Assembly (NCBI GenBank): GCA_020403265.1
Contig: JADBXZ010000012.1
Location: 124,001-188,000 of the forward strand
Source of the DNA: Bacteroidota bacterium
GTDB taxonomy: Bacteria > Bacteroidota > Bacteroidia > B-17B0 > Aurantibacillaceae
Direction: 5' to 3'
DNA length: 64,000 bases
Positions 32,929 to 41,324 of this stretch are shown piece after piece. The notes beneath the pieces are model-generated. The model did no database searches. It was not told the origin of the DNA and was given only the letters and a program-made list of their open reading frames with translations. How positions within the stretch are numbered: the first letter of the stretch is position 1; every line of letters begins with the position of its first letter. Both the position numbers and the translations under genes were made by a program.

Positions 32929-33498
32929 TTGAGCAACCAATCAAATACAATTGACCAGTTTTTTGACAAACAATTTGAGCAAGAATTGTCTAATGCGGGC
33001 TCTAACGTGCTTGTAGCCTACGATGGAGTTTTAAATTCAGAAACTATCTCTAAGCTTGAAACTGAAATTGAAGGTAAAATACTTGATAAGAATTTACCTA
33101 AATCCGTTGTAAGAAAAGTATTTTTCATCTGTGTGGAAACACTTCAAAATATGTTGTTACATGGCTTTAAAGATGAAAACGGAGCCCAACACAATTACAT
33201 TGTTCTTTCTATTAGCCCTACCCACTTAGTGCTCAATACGGCTAATCTGGTTGGTAACTCTTTTGTGCCTAAATTAACTAACGATATTAACACTATTAAT
33301 TCTTTTGATGATCCGGCTAAACTAAAAGAATATTATTTGGAACACCTTGAAAATAATGAATTAAGTGATAAAGGCGGAGCCGGACTTGGTTTTATTACGA
33401 TTGCCATGAAAAGCGGCAATAAGTTAGGTGCAAATTTCAATTCACTTAATGATAAGTTTAGCCACTTTGCGCTTGAAGCAAAAATTAACATTGAATAA
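32929..33498 (+). CDS. SiaB-family protein kinase (DUF6272)
   Basis: This 189-residue protein has a GHKL-type ATPase pattern: an N-box VETLQNMLLHG (Glu70, Asn74, His78) and a G-box-like GGAGLGFITIA (about 149-159). It matches the SiaB/DUF6272 family. SiaB of Pseudomonas phosphorylates the small protein SiaC and is countered by the SpoIIE-type phosphatase SiaA. Neither partner is adjacent here; neighbours are a nucleoside kinase and a glycosyltransferase. The start is TTG at 32929, directly after the upstream stop. Function in this organism is inferred from family only. Confidence 0.75.
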   Translation: MSNQSNTIDQFFDKQFEQELSNAGSNVLVAYDGVLNSETISKLETEIEGKILDKNLPKSVVRKVFFICVETLQNMLLHGFKDENGAQHNYIVLSISPTHLVLNTANLVGNSFVPKLTNDINTINSFDDPAKLKEYYLEHLENNELSDKGGAGLGFITIAMKSGNKLGANFNSLNDKFSHFALEAKINIE

Positions 33499-33512
33499 CA
33501 CCAGCATTTTTA

Positions 33513-34673
33513 ATGCATATATTAGTTATTTCTTCTTGGTATCCCAATAAATCAAGGCCAACTCATGGTATTTTTAATAAAGACTTCGTAAAAGCAGCAT
33601 CTTTGTATCACAAAGTTTCGGTTATACATGTATGCTCCAATCATAAGCATAATGCACACGCCATTGAAATTGATGAATTTACCGAAGACAACGTTTATCA
33701 CTATGTAACATATTATAAAAAAATTAGTACGCCAAGCATTTTTGGAAAATTTCTAAAACTAAGAACAACAAACAATTTATATCATAATGCTTTTCAAAAA
33801 GTAGTTCAAAAATTTGGTATGCCGGATATCATACATTTAAATGTTGTTCTGCCGGCAGGTATTGGCGCTTACAAACTATCAAAAAATTATCAAATACCAC
33901 TTGTAGTTAATGAGTGTTGGACAGGATACATGCCAGAAGATGGAAATTATAAGGGTTTTATAAATAAGTACTTTACAAAAAAAATACTTAAACACGCCAA
34001 AGTAGTGATGCCTGTTTCGGAAGATTTAAAACAGCACATGATTCAACATCAATTAAATTGTAACTACCAGATTGTGCCAAACATTATTCACTTTGAGTAT
34101 CAACCTGCATTAGTTAAAGAAGCAACATCAAAATCTTTACTCCACATTTCAACGCTGGATAATCAACAAAAAAATATTGAAGGCATATTAAGGGCATTCG
34201 CCATTGCACGCAACACAGAAAAAGAACTTTTTTTAACCATCGTAGGAGCTAATCCAAACGCGTTTCTCCTAAAGCTTGTTGAAAGTCTTCAGCTTTCGTC
34301 TGCGGTTCAATTCCTTGGCATTATTGATAAAAATGAACTATCGCTACAATATCAAACTTGTATTGGATTAGTTATGTTTAGTAATTATGAATCATTTGGA
34401 CTAGTTCTTGCCGAATGCATTGCACATGGCAAGCCTGTTATAACTAGTATATGTGGCGGCATCACAAATAATATAAGTGATAAGTTTGGATACACTGTTA
34501 AACCAAAAGATGAAGTTGCTTTGACAAGTGCCATACTGAAGCTCTCTAAAAATCCTTGGCTAATTTCCGAAAAAGAAATAAAAGACTTTTTAGGCGATTA
34601 TTCGCTTGAAAAAGTTGCACAAAAATTAGACGAGATTTACAAAGCAACCTCATTCGGTAGTTTCAATAAATAA
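33513..34673 (+). CDS. Glycosyltransferase, family 4 (GT-B)
   Basis: The 386-residue enzyme begins with the GT4 opening ILVISSWYPNKSRPTHGIF. It has the C-terminal GT1/GT4 donor domain with LLHISTLDNQQKNIEGIL, FLGIID and the E-x7-E motif in SNYESFGLVLAECIAHGKPVI. It transfers a nucleotide-activated sugar, probably to a cell-surface glycan. No other polysaccharide genes surround it, so the acceptor is unknown. It starts 14 bases after the SiaB-like gene and ends the operon before the metal island. Confidence 0.9.
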   Translation: MHILVISSWYPNKSRPTHGIFNKDFVKAASLYHKVSVIHVCSNHKHNAHAIEIDEFTEDNVYHYVTYYKKISTPSIFGKFLKLRTTNNLYHNAFQKVVQKFGMPDIIHLNVVLPAGIGAYKLSKNYQIPLVVNECWTGYMPEDGNYKGFINKYFTKKILKHAKVVMPVSEDLKQHMIQHQLNCNYQIVPNIIHFEYQPALVKEATSKSLLHISTLDNQQKNIEGILRAFAIARNTEKELFLTIVGANPNAFLLKLVESLQLSSAVQFLGIIDKNELSLQYQTCIGLVMFSNYESFGLVLAECIAHGKPVITSICGGITNNISDKFGYTVKPKDEVALTSAILKLSKNPWLISEKEIKDFLGDYSLEKVAQKLDEIYKATSFGSFNK

Positions 34674-34697
34674 CTATTAAACACATTTTGTTAAAAT

Positions 34698-34728
34698 TTG
34701 GGTGATTAAATATTAATTGATAACTTTG
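34698..34728 (+). promoter_or_regulatory. Promoter at the head of the metal island: TTG-N20-TAACTTTG
   Basis: TTG (34698-34700) and TAACTTTG (34721-34728) are spaced by 20 bases, a full match to the Bacteroidota promoter. The box ends 6 bases before the GTG at 34735, predicting a leaderless or near-leaderless mRNA. Confidence 0.55.
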
Positions 34729-34734
34729 CATTTG

Positions 34735-35073
34735 GTGATAAATAATAAATACATAAAATTAGCCTCCAATATTTTATTACTTGCAGTTGCATTATGGACC
34801 GCAACACCTAAATCTTATATCCATGAATTATTAGATCATCATCATGCTTGTGCAGTTCAGCAAGATCAAACAGAGCTGAATGAATCTCATGCTAACGACG
34901 ATTGTGAGTTTAATAAATATAATTCACCCGTTAACTTTAATTCTTTTTCATTTCCTTATACTGCTGAATTTTCTTTTGCGCAAAAATTCGAATTTAATGA
35001 TTACATAAATGATTATCACTTTTTAAGAAGTAATGTCATTTATCAATTGAGGGCGCCCCCTGCAACTGCCTAA
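34735..35073 (+). CDS. Small His/Cys-bearing membrane or secreted protein
   Basis: The 112-residue protein has an N-terminal hydrophobic segment (ASNILLLAVALWTATP). A short polar stretch with potential metal ligands follows (HELLDHHHACAV...ESHANDDCEF), then an aromatic tail ending QLRAPPATA. Small proteins of this build, with a His/Cys cluster and a terminal 'PP' motif, commonly sit beside metal TonB receptors in Bacteroidota; their function is unknown. GTG 34735 is the preferred start. The in-frame TTG at 34717 overlaps the promoter. It directly precedes the TonB receptor gene. Confidence 0.6.
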   Translation: MINNKYIKLASNILLLAVALWTATPKSYIHELLDHHHACAVQQDQTELNESHANDDCEFNKYNSPVNFNSFSFPYTAEFSFAQKFEFNDYINDYHFLRSNVIYQLRAPPATA

Positions 35074-35126
35074 AGGCAGAACCATTTCTTACTTTTTTTC
35101 CAGGTACATCTGCCAAATTCTTTTGG
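35066..35126 (+). promoter_or_regulatory. Leader with mutually exclusive hairpins upstream of the TonB gene
   Basis: CTGCC (35066-35070) pairs with GGCAG (35075-35079), placing the upstream stop codon in the loop. GGCAGA (35075-35080) can instead pair with TCTGCC (35109-35114), which overlaps CCAAA/TTTGG (35113-35117 with 35122-35126). Such alternatives are typical of attenuators; the signal is unknown. Confidence 0.35.
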
Positions 35127-35177
35127 TATTAATCTAATCTAAGTTTTATTAAAAAAATTTACAAAATAATCATTCTA

Positions 35178-37505
35178 ATGGTTGTCGTTCAAATTGCTAA
35201 AAGTCAAAACTGCAATTTTGTATTCAAAGGCTGTATAAACGATGCTTTAAACAGTGAGCATCTGGACTTTGCCAGTGTAACTATCCTTGAATTAAACAAA
35301 AGCACTGAAACCGATGAACACGGCGAGTTTGAATTTGATGGAATATGTGCCGGAAGCTACCGGTTAAAAGTAAAACATATTGGATGCAAAGACACTGTGT
35401 TTAGTTTTAAAGTACCTTCCACTAAAAGAGTAGTTTTTAAAATCCCCCATAGCGAAATTAATCTTGGAGAAATAGATGTAATGGACAAACGCATAGAAAT
35501 GAAATCTACTCAAACTGAAAACAAATTAACCAATGAGGAATTAGAAAAAGGGAAAGGACAAAACCTAGGAGATATTTTAAAAAATGTAAGCGGAATGACA
35601 ACACTTAATTCAGGCGGTACAATTAATAAACCAATGCTCCACGGCATGCAAGGTTATCGTCTGTTGATTGTAAACAATGGTGTCCGTCAAGAAGGCCAAA
35701 ATTGGGGTAACGAACATGCTCCGGAAATTGACCCATTTATGGCTAAGCGCATATCGGTTATAAAAGGTGCAAATGCCATACGCTACGGTAGCGACGCAAT
35801 AGCAGGCGTTGTGTTAGTTGAAGCAAATGAACTGCCTGATACTATTGGAACAATTGGAGAAGTTAATTTGGTTGGATTAAGTAATGGTCGTACAGGCGCA
35901 GCCAATGCCATGTTTGAAGGAAATTTTGAAAAAATAAAAGGTTTTTCCTGGCGTATTCAAGGTTCATTAAAACAAGGCGGCAACATCAAAACGCCAAACT
36001 ATTATTTAACAAACACAGGTATTAATGAATATAACTATAGTTATGGTTTAGGATATCATCGCAAAAAATGGGGTATTGAAGTGTATTATTCTCAATTTAA
36101 TACAGAAATAGGTATTTTCAGAGGGGCACATATTGGAAATTTAACCGATCTCCAAAATGCCATAGAACGAGGAAAACCTGCTGATAGCAATGCGGTCTTT
36201 AGTTATAAAATTGATCGTCCCAATCAAAAAGTTGCACACGAATTAATAAAAGGTTTAGCACATTATCACTTAGCATCAAAATGGCGCGCAAAATTACAAT
36301 ACGCTTGGCAATATAATGCAAGAAAAGAATTTGACTTACGGCGATTAACCAATGAGGAGCGAACCACCGGCATTATTTACCCGGACTTGGATTTGTACAT
36401 TACCTCACAAACAGGAGACTTTGTGCTTGAACACGACAACATTAATAGTTTGCGAGGCCAATTTGGCTTAAGTGGCATGTATCAGGAAAATGTGTATCAG
36501 GGGCGTTTTTTTGTGCCTAATTTCATTAATAAAACTATAGGTGCTTTTGCAACAGAGCGTTTGGTTAAACCCCATCATGAATTTGAAGCAGGTTTAAGGT
36601 ACGATTATAAAAACTTGCAATCGTTTTTCTATAATCTCAATAACGTTTGGTCCAATGAATTACTTCAATTTAGTAATTTAACATACAATACAGGCTACAT
36701 ATACAAGCCAAATCAAAAATTTAATCTTTTTGTAAATGCAGGCAGTGCTTGGAGAGCGCCTGCCCCTAACGGACTTTATAGTAATGGCATTCATCAAGGC
36801 TTAGCTTCAATTGAAGTTGGCAATAACCAATTAAAAACAGAAAAATGTCTGAACATCACTTCTACAGCAATTCTAAGACTTAAACGACTTAACATGGAGG
36901 TAAGTGTGTATACAAATGAATTCAAAAACTTTACATTCTTAAACCCCGGAAAAGAATACCAATTAACAGTACGAGGTGCGTTTCCGGTTTTTTACCACAC
37001 ACAAGCTAACGCTAACATAAGTGGGCTTGATTTAAAATCTGAAATTAATATTTCAAAATACTTCTCAACTAGTTTAAAAGCCATGTTTGTAAGAGGTTGG
37101 AACCGAAGTATCAATGACTATTTGATGTGGATGCCTTCTGATAGAGGAGAATTAACCCTTAATATTTCCCTACCTGAAAGCAAATTCTTAAAGAAGCCTA
37201 AATTTATTATACAAAATCAGTACGTCACCAAACAATGGCGTGTGCCTACAAACACAGATTTTGCATCTCCGCCAAACGCTTATTATTTACTCGGCCTTGA
37301 AATTGCATCAAATGTGACTTTTCAAAAACAAGAAATAAAGCTTTCTTTTTCAGCAACAAATTTACTAAACCAACAATACCGTGAGTTTCTTGATCGCTTC
37401 AGATATTTTGCAGATGCAGCAGGAACCTCTTACAATTTAAGAATATCTATCCCTTTCATAATACATCAAAAAAAAACAATCAAAAATGAAATCAATAATC
37501 AATAA
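35178..37505 (+). CDS. TonB-dependent outer-membrane receptor, metal type
   Basis: This 775-residue receptor has an N-terminal CarboxypepD_reg-like domain (about 15-90), a plug domain (LGDILKNVSGMTTLNSGGTI, LHGMQGYRLLIVNNGVR, VIKGANAIRYGSDAIAGVV) and a 22-strand barrel ending in Phe-rich sequence. The plug resembles ZnuD/copper-type receptors rather than SusC. The ATG at 35178 leaves a signal peptide without basic residues. The frame is open upstream, and an ATT at 35148 would add KKIYKIIIL, giving an ideal signal. The true start is therefore uncertain. Context (two COG0523 GTPases, HupE- and NicO-like proteins) supports metal or metal-complex uptake energised by TonB. Confidence 0.88.
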   Translation: MVVVQIAKSQNCNFVFKGCINDALNSEHLDFASVTILELNKSTETDEHGEFEFDGICAGSYRLKVKHIGCKDTVFSFKVPSTKRVVFKIPHSEINLGEIDVMDKRIEMKSTQTENKLTNEELEKGKGQNLGDILKNVSGMTTLNSGGTINKPMLHGMQGYRLLIVNNGVRQEGQNWGNEHAPEIDPFMAKRISVIKGANAIRYGSDAIAGVVLVEANELPDTIGTIGEVNLVGLSNGRTGAANAMFEGNFEKIKGFSWRIQGSLKQGGNIKTPNYYLTNTGINEYNYSYGLGYHRKKWGIEVYYSQFNTEIGIFRGAHIGNLTDLQNAIERGKPADSNAVFSYKIDRPNQKVAHELIKGLAHYHLASKWRAKLQYAWQYNARKEFDLRRLTNEERTTGIIYPDLDLYITSQTGDFVLEHDNINSLRGQFGLSGMYQENVYQGRFFVPNFINKTIGAFATERLVKPHHEFEAGLRYDYKNLQSFFYNLNNVWSNELLQFSNLTYNTGYIYKPNQKFNLFVNAGSAWRAPAPNGLYSNGIHQGLASIEVGNNQLKTEKCLNITSTAILRLKRLNMEVSVYTNEFKNFTFLNPGKEYQLTVRGAFPVFYHTQANANISGLDLKSEINISKYFSTSLKAMFVRGWNRSINDYLMWMPSDRGELTLNISLPESKFLKKPKFIIQNQYVTKQWRVPTNTDFASPPNAYYLLGLEIASNVTFQKQEIKLSFSATNLLNQQYREFLDRFRYFADAAGTSYNLRISIPFIIHQKKTIKNEINNQ

Positions 37506-38052
37506 ACTAAAAACAATTGTGACACTGAGCACAATAGTTCTTGTTAGTTGTAAAAAAGACAAGGACTTAAGTCCTTTACCTGCTCCAGTTAACAACCCTC
37601 CTGAGTTAATAACGAGCGTGCACTTAACATTCACTGATTCCAGCAACACAACTTTAGTGAAGGTATTTAAATTCAGAGATCCGGACGGCGATGCAGGCAA
37701 CCCACCGGTTCAAAAAGACACTATTAAATTGTCAGCAAACAAAACATACAGTTTAGCGATAACATTTTGGGATGAAACTAAAACACCTAATGTTGATGTG
37801 ACTCCTGAAATTAATGAAGAGGCTAAGGACCACCAAGTATTTTTTAACTTCAGCGGGTTAACCATCAACCAATTTTATCTAGATAAAGATGCCAACAATA
37901 ATCCACTTGGTTTATTAAATAAATGGCGCACAAAAAATAACGGTACCGGTGCGGTTAACGTTGTTTTAATGCACCAGGTTGATGTAAAAAATGGCTCCCA
38001 ATCCTCCGGCGAAACAGATGCCAGTGTAAACTTTCCAATCTTAATACAATAA
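37486..38052 (+). CDS. Lipoprotein accompanying the TonB receptor
   Basis: The 188-residue protein has a lipobox (IVLVSCKKD). Its domain has the blocks FKFRDPDGDAGNPPVQKDTI, YSLAITFWDE and EEAKDHQVFFNF. A family with this 'DPDGD' pattern is repeatedly found next to metal-type TonB receptors in Bacteroidota; the biochemical role is unknown. A surface lipoprotein that helps capture the ligand is a reasonable inference. Its start overlaps the receptor gene by 20 bases, so the two are translationally linked. Confidence 0.7.
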   Translation: MKSIINKLKTIVTLSTIVLVSCKKDKDLSPLPAPVNNPPELITSVHLTFTDSSNTTLVKVFKFRDPDGDAGNPPVQKDTIKLSANKTYSLAITFWDETKTPNVDVTPEINEEAKDHQVFFNFSGLTINQFYLDKDANNNPLGLLNKWRTKNNGTGAVNVVLMHQVDVKNGSQSSGETDASVNFPILIQ

Positions 38053-38054
38053 AT

Positions 38055-38507
38055 ATGAAGAATACAATTAAACTTTTAAGCATCGCTATTTTAATAATAA
38101 CATTTGCGTGCAGTAAAACAAAACGTTACAGTAAAAAATTAGATGACAATAAATGGGAAGTAAAGACATTAACCGTTGATGGAGTTAGTGATGCAAACTT
38201 ACCTGAACTTAAATTTAATGAAAGCGATATATACGATAAAGCATCAAAAGGTTGGTGGTATTGGGGCGAAGAAGGGCACGCTGAAATAGCCTGGCAAATC
38301 AGAGACAAAGGAAAAACCTTTGAGTTCAGTAATCAGGCAGATCACGTTCACGGCTTCGAAGATGTAAAAGCATCCGAACAAGCCATCAATTATTCAGGCG
38401 TCTATAAGATTATAAAGCTAACCCGAAATTCTTTTGAGATAGAAAGCAATGAAACCTACGGAAATAAAGGCAAAAAAGTGATTATAAAAATGGAACGAAA
38501 AAAATAA
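38055..38507 (+). CDS. Small lipoprotein, lipocalin-like pattern
   Basis: The 150-residue protein has a lipobox (IITFACSKT) and the sequence KLDDNKWEVKTLTVDG...GWWYWGEEGHAEIAWQI. Its last third repeats beta-strand-like segments (NSFEIESNETYG..KVIIKMERK), a pattern seen in lipocalin-like Bacteroidota lipoproteins. The histidines (GHAE, DHVHGFED) could bind metal. It starts 2 bases after the preceding lipoprotein. I do not recognise a named family. Confidence 0.6.
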   Translation: MKNTIKLLSIAILIITFACSKTKRYSKKLDDNKWEVKTLTVDGVSDANLPELKFNESDIYDKASKGWWYWGEEGHAEIAWQIRDKGKTFEFSNQADHVHGFEDVKASEQAINYSGVYKIIKLTRNSFEIESNETYGNKGKKVIIKMERKK

Positions 38508-38542
38508 AACAACCAAAATATAAACCCAAAAAACAAAACAAA

Positions 38543-38752
38543 ATGAAAAAACAAATCAAAATTGCAGCCGTTGCTGCAGCAGTAGTTTTAAGTTTAAGCT
38601 CATGTAAAAAAACTTATGAATGTCATTGTGATAAAGTTGGTGGTGGCGATGAGCATTTTGATATCAAGGCAAAAGAAGCCGACGCAGAGACAGAATGTAA
38701 AGCAAAACAAACTGCATCTCCTACTGTATATTCTAAATGTATGCTTGAGTAA
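38543..38752 (+). CDS. Very small Cys/His lipoprotein
   Basis: This 69-residue product has a lipoprotein signal (VVLSLSSCKK). The mature peptide is short, with KTYECHCDKVGGGDEHFD and two more cysteines (ETECKAK, YSKCMLE). The CHC motif and Glu/His/Asp cluster could chelate a metal. Similar short 'YECxC' lipoproteins occur widely in Bacteroidota without known function. It lies 35 bases after the previous gene and just before a pair of stem-loops. Confidence 0.6.
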   Translation: MKKQIKIAAVAAAVVLSLSSCKKTYECHCDKVGGGDEHFDIKAKEADAETECKAKQTASPTVYSKCMLE

Positions 38753-38773
38753 TTCTTAAGAATTTAAAAACTT

Positions 38774-38868
38774 AAGCCCTCCAATTCATCGGGCCATAGA
38801 CTGCTTAAGCAGCGCCTAGATGAAACTAAAAAGTAATTTTTTCGTGTGTGTAAAATATCGGAGGGCTT
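38774..38868 (+). other. Long-loop stem structure 1 in the gap before the first COG0523 gene
   Basis: AAGCCCTCC (38774-38782) pairs perfectly with GGAGGGCTT (38860-38868). The 77-base loop holds a perfect palindrome CTGCTTAAGCAG (38801-38812 region) and the string TTTTTTCGTGTGTGTAA. A second stem with a near-identical GTGTGTGTAA string follows at once. Function unknown; a small RNA or leader element is possible. Confidence 0.4.
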
Positions 38869-38873
38869 TACTT

Positions 38874-38937
38874 AAAAAATCCTACATAATTTTTAAATTA
38901 TTTTTCATGTGTGTGTAAGCATGGTAGGATTTTTTTA
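38874..38937 (+). terminator. Stem structure 2, terminator-like, before the first COG0523 gene
   Basis: AAAAAATCCTAC (38874-38885) pairs with GTAGGATTTTTT (38924-38935), a 12-bp stem ending in a seven-T run. The loop contains ATAATTT/AAATTAT (38886-38892 with 38895-38901) and CATGTGTGTGTAAGCATG. It could end the TonB-lipoprotein transcript or attenuate the next operon. Confidence 0.5.
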
Positions 38938-38976
38938 TTGCCCAAAAACTGACAACACTTTAAAATTAAACAAAAA

Positions 38977-40218
38977 ATGAACATTAACAAAAAACTACCT
39001 GTTACGGTACTCTCCGGGTTCTTAGGAGCAGGTAAAACCACCTTATTAAATCATATTTTACATAATAAACAAGGATTAAAAGTTGCTCTTATTGTAAATG
39101 ATATGAGTGAAATAAACGTTGATGCGAGATTAGTTGAAAACGAAAACGTTCTTTCAAGAACAGAAGAAAAATTAGTTGAAATGAGCAATGGTTGCATTTG
39201 TTGTACTTTGCGAGAGGACTTAATGATTGAGGTAGAACGATTAGCTAAAGAAAATCGATTTGATTATCTAATTATTGAAAGTACTGGTATTAGCGAACCC
39301 ATACCGGTTGCACAAACCTTTACTTTTATAGACGAAGAAAAAAGTATTGACTTAAGTCAGTTTAGTTATATTGATACCATGGTAACCGTTGTTGATGCTT
39401 ACAATTTCTATAAAGATTTTGGAAGCGCAGACACCCTAACGGATAGAAACCTAACTAACATGGATGGAGATCACAGAAATATTGTAAACCTTTTAACCGA
39501 CCAAATAGAATTTGCCAATGTGATCATTCTGAATAAAACGGATTTAGTTGCGAAGCAAGACCTCGCCATACTTAAAGCAGCTTTAACCCGTTTAAACCCC
39601 GGTGCTAAAATCCTCGAAAGCACTTTCGGTAAAATTAATCCAAAAGAAATTCTTAACACCAAGTTGTTTAATTACGAAGAAGCTGAAAGTAGTGCCGGTT
39701 GGATTAAGGAATTAGAGGGTGGCGTGCATAAACCTGAAACGGAAGAATATGGCATAACCTCCTTTATTTTTAGAAGTCAAAAACCATTTCACCCGGAAAG
39801 ATTTTGGAACTACATTAATGAAAAATTTGCGCATGGTATTATTAGAAGTAAAGGCTTGTTTTGGATCGCATCACGACCCGAACAAGCTATTAACTGGAGT
39901 CAGGCCGGAGGAAGTTTAAGAGCCGAAGGAGCCGGCGTTTGGTGGAGCAGTATGCCAATGAGTGAGCGATTGAAATACGCCTCCTTTGTAAACAATAGAG
40001 AAAGTATAGAAAAAAAATGGACAAAAGACTTTGGTGATAGGATGAACGAATTGGTATTTATAGGCCAAGATTTGAATAAGGATGAAATACTTTCAGACCT
40101 AGAAAGTTGTTTGTGCAATGATGAAGAAATTATTCAACTAAAGCATCAGAAATTCAGTGGAACTGACAATTGGCCGGTAGAAAGAGCCGTTAAGGAAAAA
40201 GATTTAGTAGGCATTTAA
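38977..40218 (+). CDS. COG0523/CobW-family metallochaperone GTPase (first copy)
   Basis: The 413-residue G3E-family GTPase has the P-loop GFLGAGKTT (14-22), the metal-binding [11 protein letters not shown] (Cys73, Cys75, Cys76), [11 protein letters not shown], the NKTD guanine motif and a C-terminal CobW_C domain ([15 protein letters not shown]...GLFWIASRP). COG0523 proteins deliver or sense metal ions (Zn in ZigA/YciC/ZNG1, Co in CobW). The intact CxCC motif and neighbours fit cytoplasmic metal delivery. It heads a likely operon that continues to 43014. Confidence 0.9.
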   Translation: MNINKKLPVTVLSGFLGAGKTTLLNHILHNKQGLKVALIVNDMSEINVDARLVENENVLSRTEEKLVEMSNGCICCTLREDLMIEVERLAKENRFDYLIIESTGISEPIPVAQTFTFIDEEKSIDLSQFSYIDTMVTVVDAYNFYKDFGSADTLTDRNLTNMDGDHRNIVNLLTDQIEFANVIILNKTDLVAKQDLAILKAALTRLNPGAKILESTFGKINPKEILNTKLFNYEEAESSAGWIKELEGGVHKPETEEYGITSFIFRSQKPFHPERFWNYINEKFAHGIIRSKGLFWIASRPEQAINWSQAGGSLRAEGAGVWWSSMPMSERLKYASFVNNRESIEKKWTKDFGDRMNELVFIGQDLNKDEILSDLESCLCNDEEIIQLKHQKFSGTDNWPVERAVKEKDLVGI

Positions 40219-40233
40219 TTTATTCTAACAAAC

Positions 40234-40752
40234 GTGTTTAAGTATATCTGCATCATTTTGTCTGTAATTATTCTTTCACACAAAGAAAACGCACATCCAC
40301 TTAAACTAAGTGCCACACTCATCTCCTACAACCAACATAATGGAAGTGTTTATATCGAAACTAAATTCTTTTGTGATGACTTTGCTTTTAGCATAAACAA
40401 AATACGACAAACACCTATAAACCTTGATAATCTCTCTAAAGAAGATTTAAACTCAATCAACACATACTATAATAATGACTTTGTTTTAAAGATTAATGAA
40501 AAACCAATTCGCTTTGAGGTAGAAAAAACGGAACTAATTACAGATTTCAATGTCATCGTATTAAAGTTTAAATTACTTAAACTCAACTTAAAATTAAAAG
40601 ACAAGTTATTCATTAAAAACACGTTAATGTTAAAAGAATTCAACCTTACGCAAATAAATCGCGTTACGCTGAGAGTGCCGCCCTATATTAATGAAGAAAA
40701 TTTAGAATTTAGTTACGATATCCCATCTAACACGTATTCATACAATGAGTAA
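40234..40752 (+). CDS. Secreted DUF6702-like protein
   Basis: The 172-residue protein has a signal peptide (MFKYICIILSVIILSHKENA). Its beta-rich body opens HPLKLSATLISYNQHNGSVYIETKFFCDDF, like DUF6702 proteins ('HPFY.S.t.i.y......le...kiF.DDfe'). These often sit next to HupE-like genes in Bacteroidota, and a role with that transporter is likely but unproven. The start is GTG at 40234, and the end overlaps the HupE-like gene by 8 bases. Confidence 0.65.
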   Translation: MFKYICIILSVIILSHKENAHPLKLSATLISYNQHNGSVYIETKFFCDDFAFSINKIRQTPINLDNLSKEDLNSINTYYNNDFVLKINEKPIRFEVEKTELITDFNVIVLKFKLLKLNLKLKDKLFIKNTLMLKEFNLTQINRVTLRVPPYINEENLEFSYDIPSNTYSYNE

Positions 40753-41323
40753 TACATTTATTTCATTCTTTAATAATGGTTGGAAACATATTGTTGACTT
40801 GGAGGCTTATGATCATTTGTTATTTGTAATGACACTTTGTGCCGCCTTCACCATCAAAGAAATAAAAAGCATACTTATCATTGTAACTGCGTTTACAATT
40901 GGTCATTGTTTAACACTCATATTATGCGCTTTTAACCTTATACCAACAGATCCTAAGATAATTGACAAAATAATTCCGCTAACAATTATGTTAACTTCTA
41001 TTAGTAATGTTTATACTTACAATTCGAGAAACAAAAAGTTAAAGTTAAAATATTTCATTGCATTGATTTTTGGATTAATCCATGGACTGGCGTTTGCGGG
41101 GAATTTTACAGCCATGATGTTTGATACCAATATTATATTACCTTTATTTTCCTTTAACCTTGGTATTGAAATTGGTCAGATATTTATCGTCTCAATTTTT
41201 ATTCTAATACTATTTATTTACACTAAATACATCAAAGGCAACCACCTAACTTGGAACACATTTATTTCAGGAGCCGGCTTTGGCATTGCCGGCACGATAT
41301 TTCTAAATTCATTTACACAATAA
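40745..41323 (+). CDS. HupE/UreJ-family membrane protein
   Basis: The 192-residue protein has six to seven hydrophobic helices. HupE/UreJ features are visible: an N-terminal G..HI.....DHLLFV segment (GWKHIVDLEAYDHLLFVMTL), IGHCLTL, the central FGLIHGLAFAGNF and a final FNLGIEIGQ. HupE and UreJ are linked to nickel or cobalt movement across the inner membrane, and other members handle different metals. It is translationally coupled to the DUF6702-like protein, and the second COG0523 gene begins 1 base after its stop. Confidence 0.85.
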   Translation: MSNTFISFFNNGWKHIVDLEAYDHLLFVMTLCAAFTIKEIKSILIIVTAFTIGHCLTLILCAFNLIPTDPKIIDKIIPLTIMLTSISNVYTYNSRNKKLKLKYFIALIFGLIHGLAFAGNFTAMMFDTNIILPLFSFNLGIEIGQIFIVSIFILILFIYTKYIKGNHLTWNTFISGAGFGIAGTIFLNSFTQ

Positions 41324-41324
41324 A

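Noticed and set aside
35052-35116. Partial resemblance to a cobalamin riboswitch (CCCCTGCAACTG and CCAGGTACATCTGCC) ahead of the TonB gene
   Set aside because: The first part is coding sequence for the RAPPATA tail, the spacing is too short, and the GGGAA/GGTG core elements are missing upstream.
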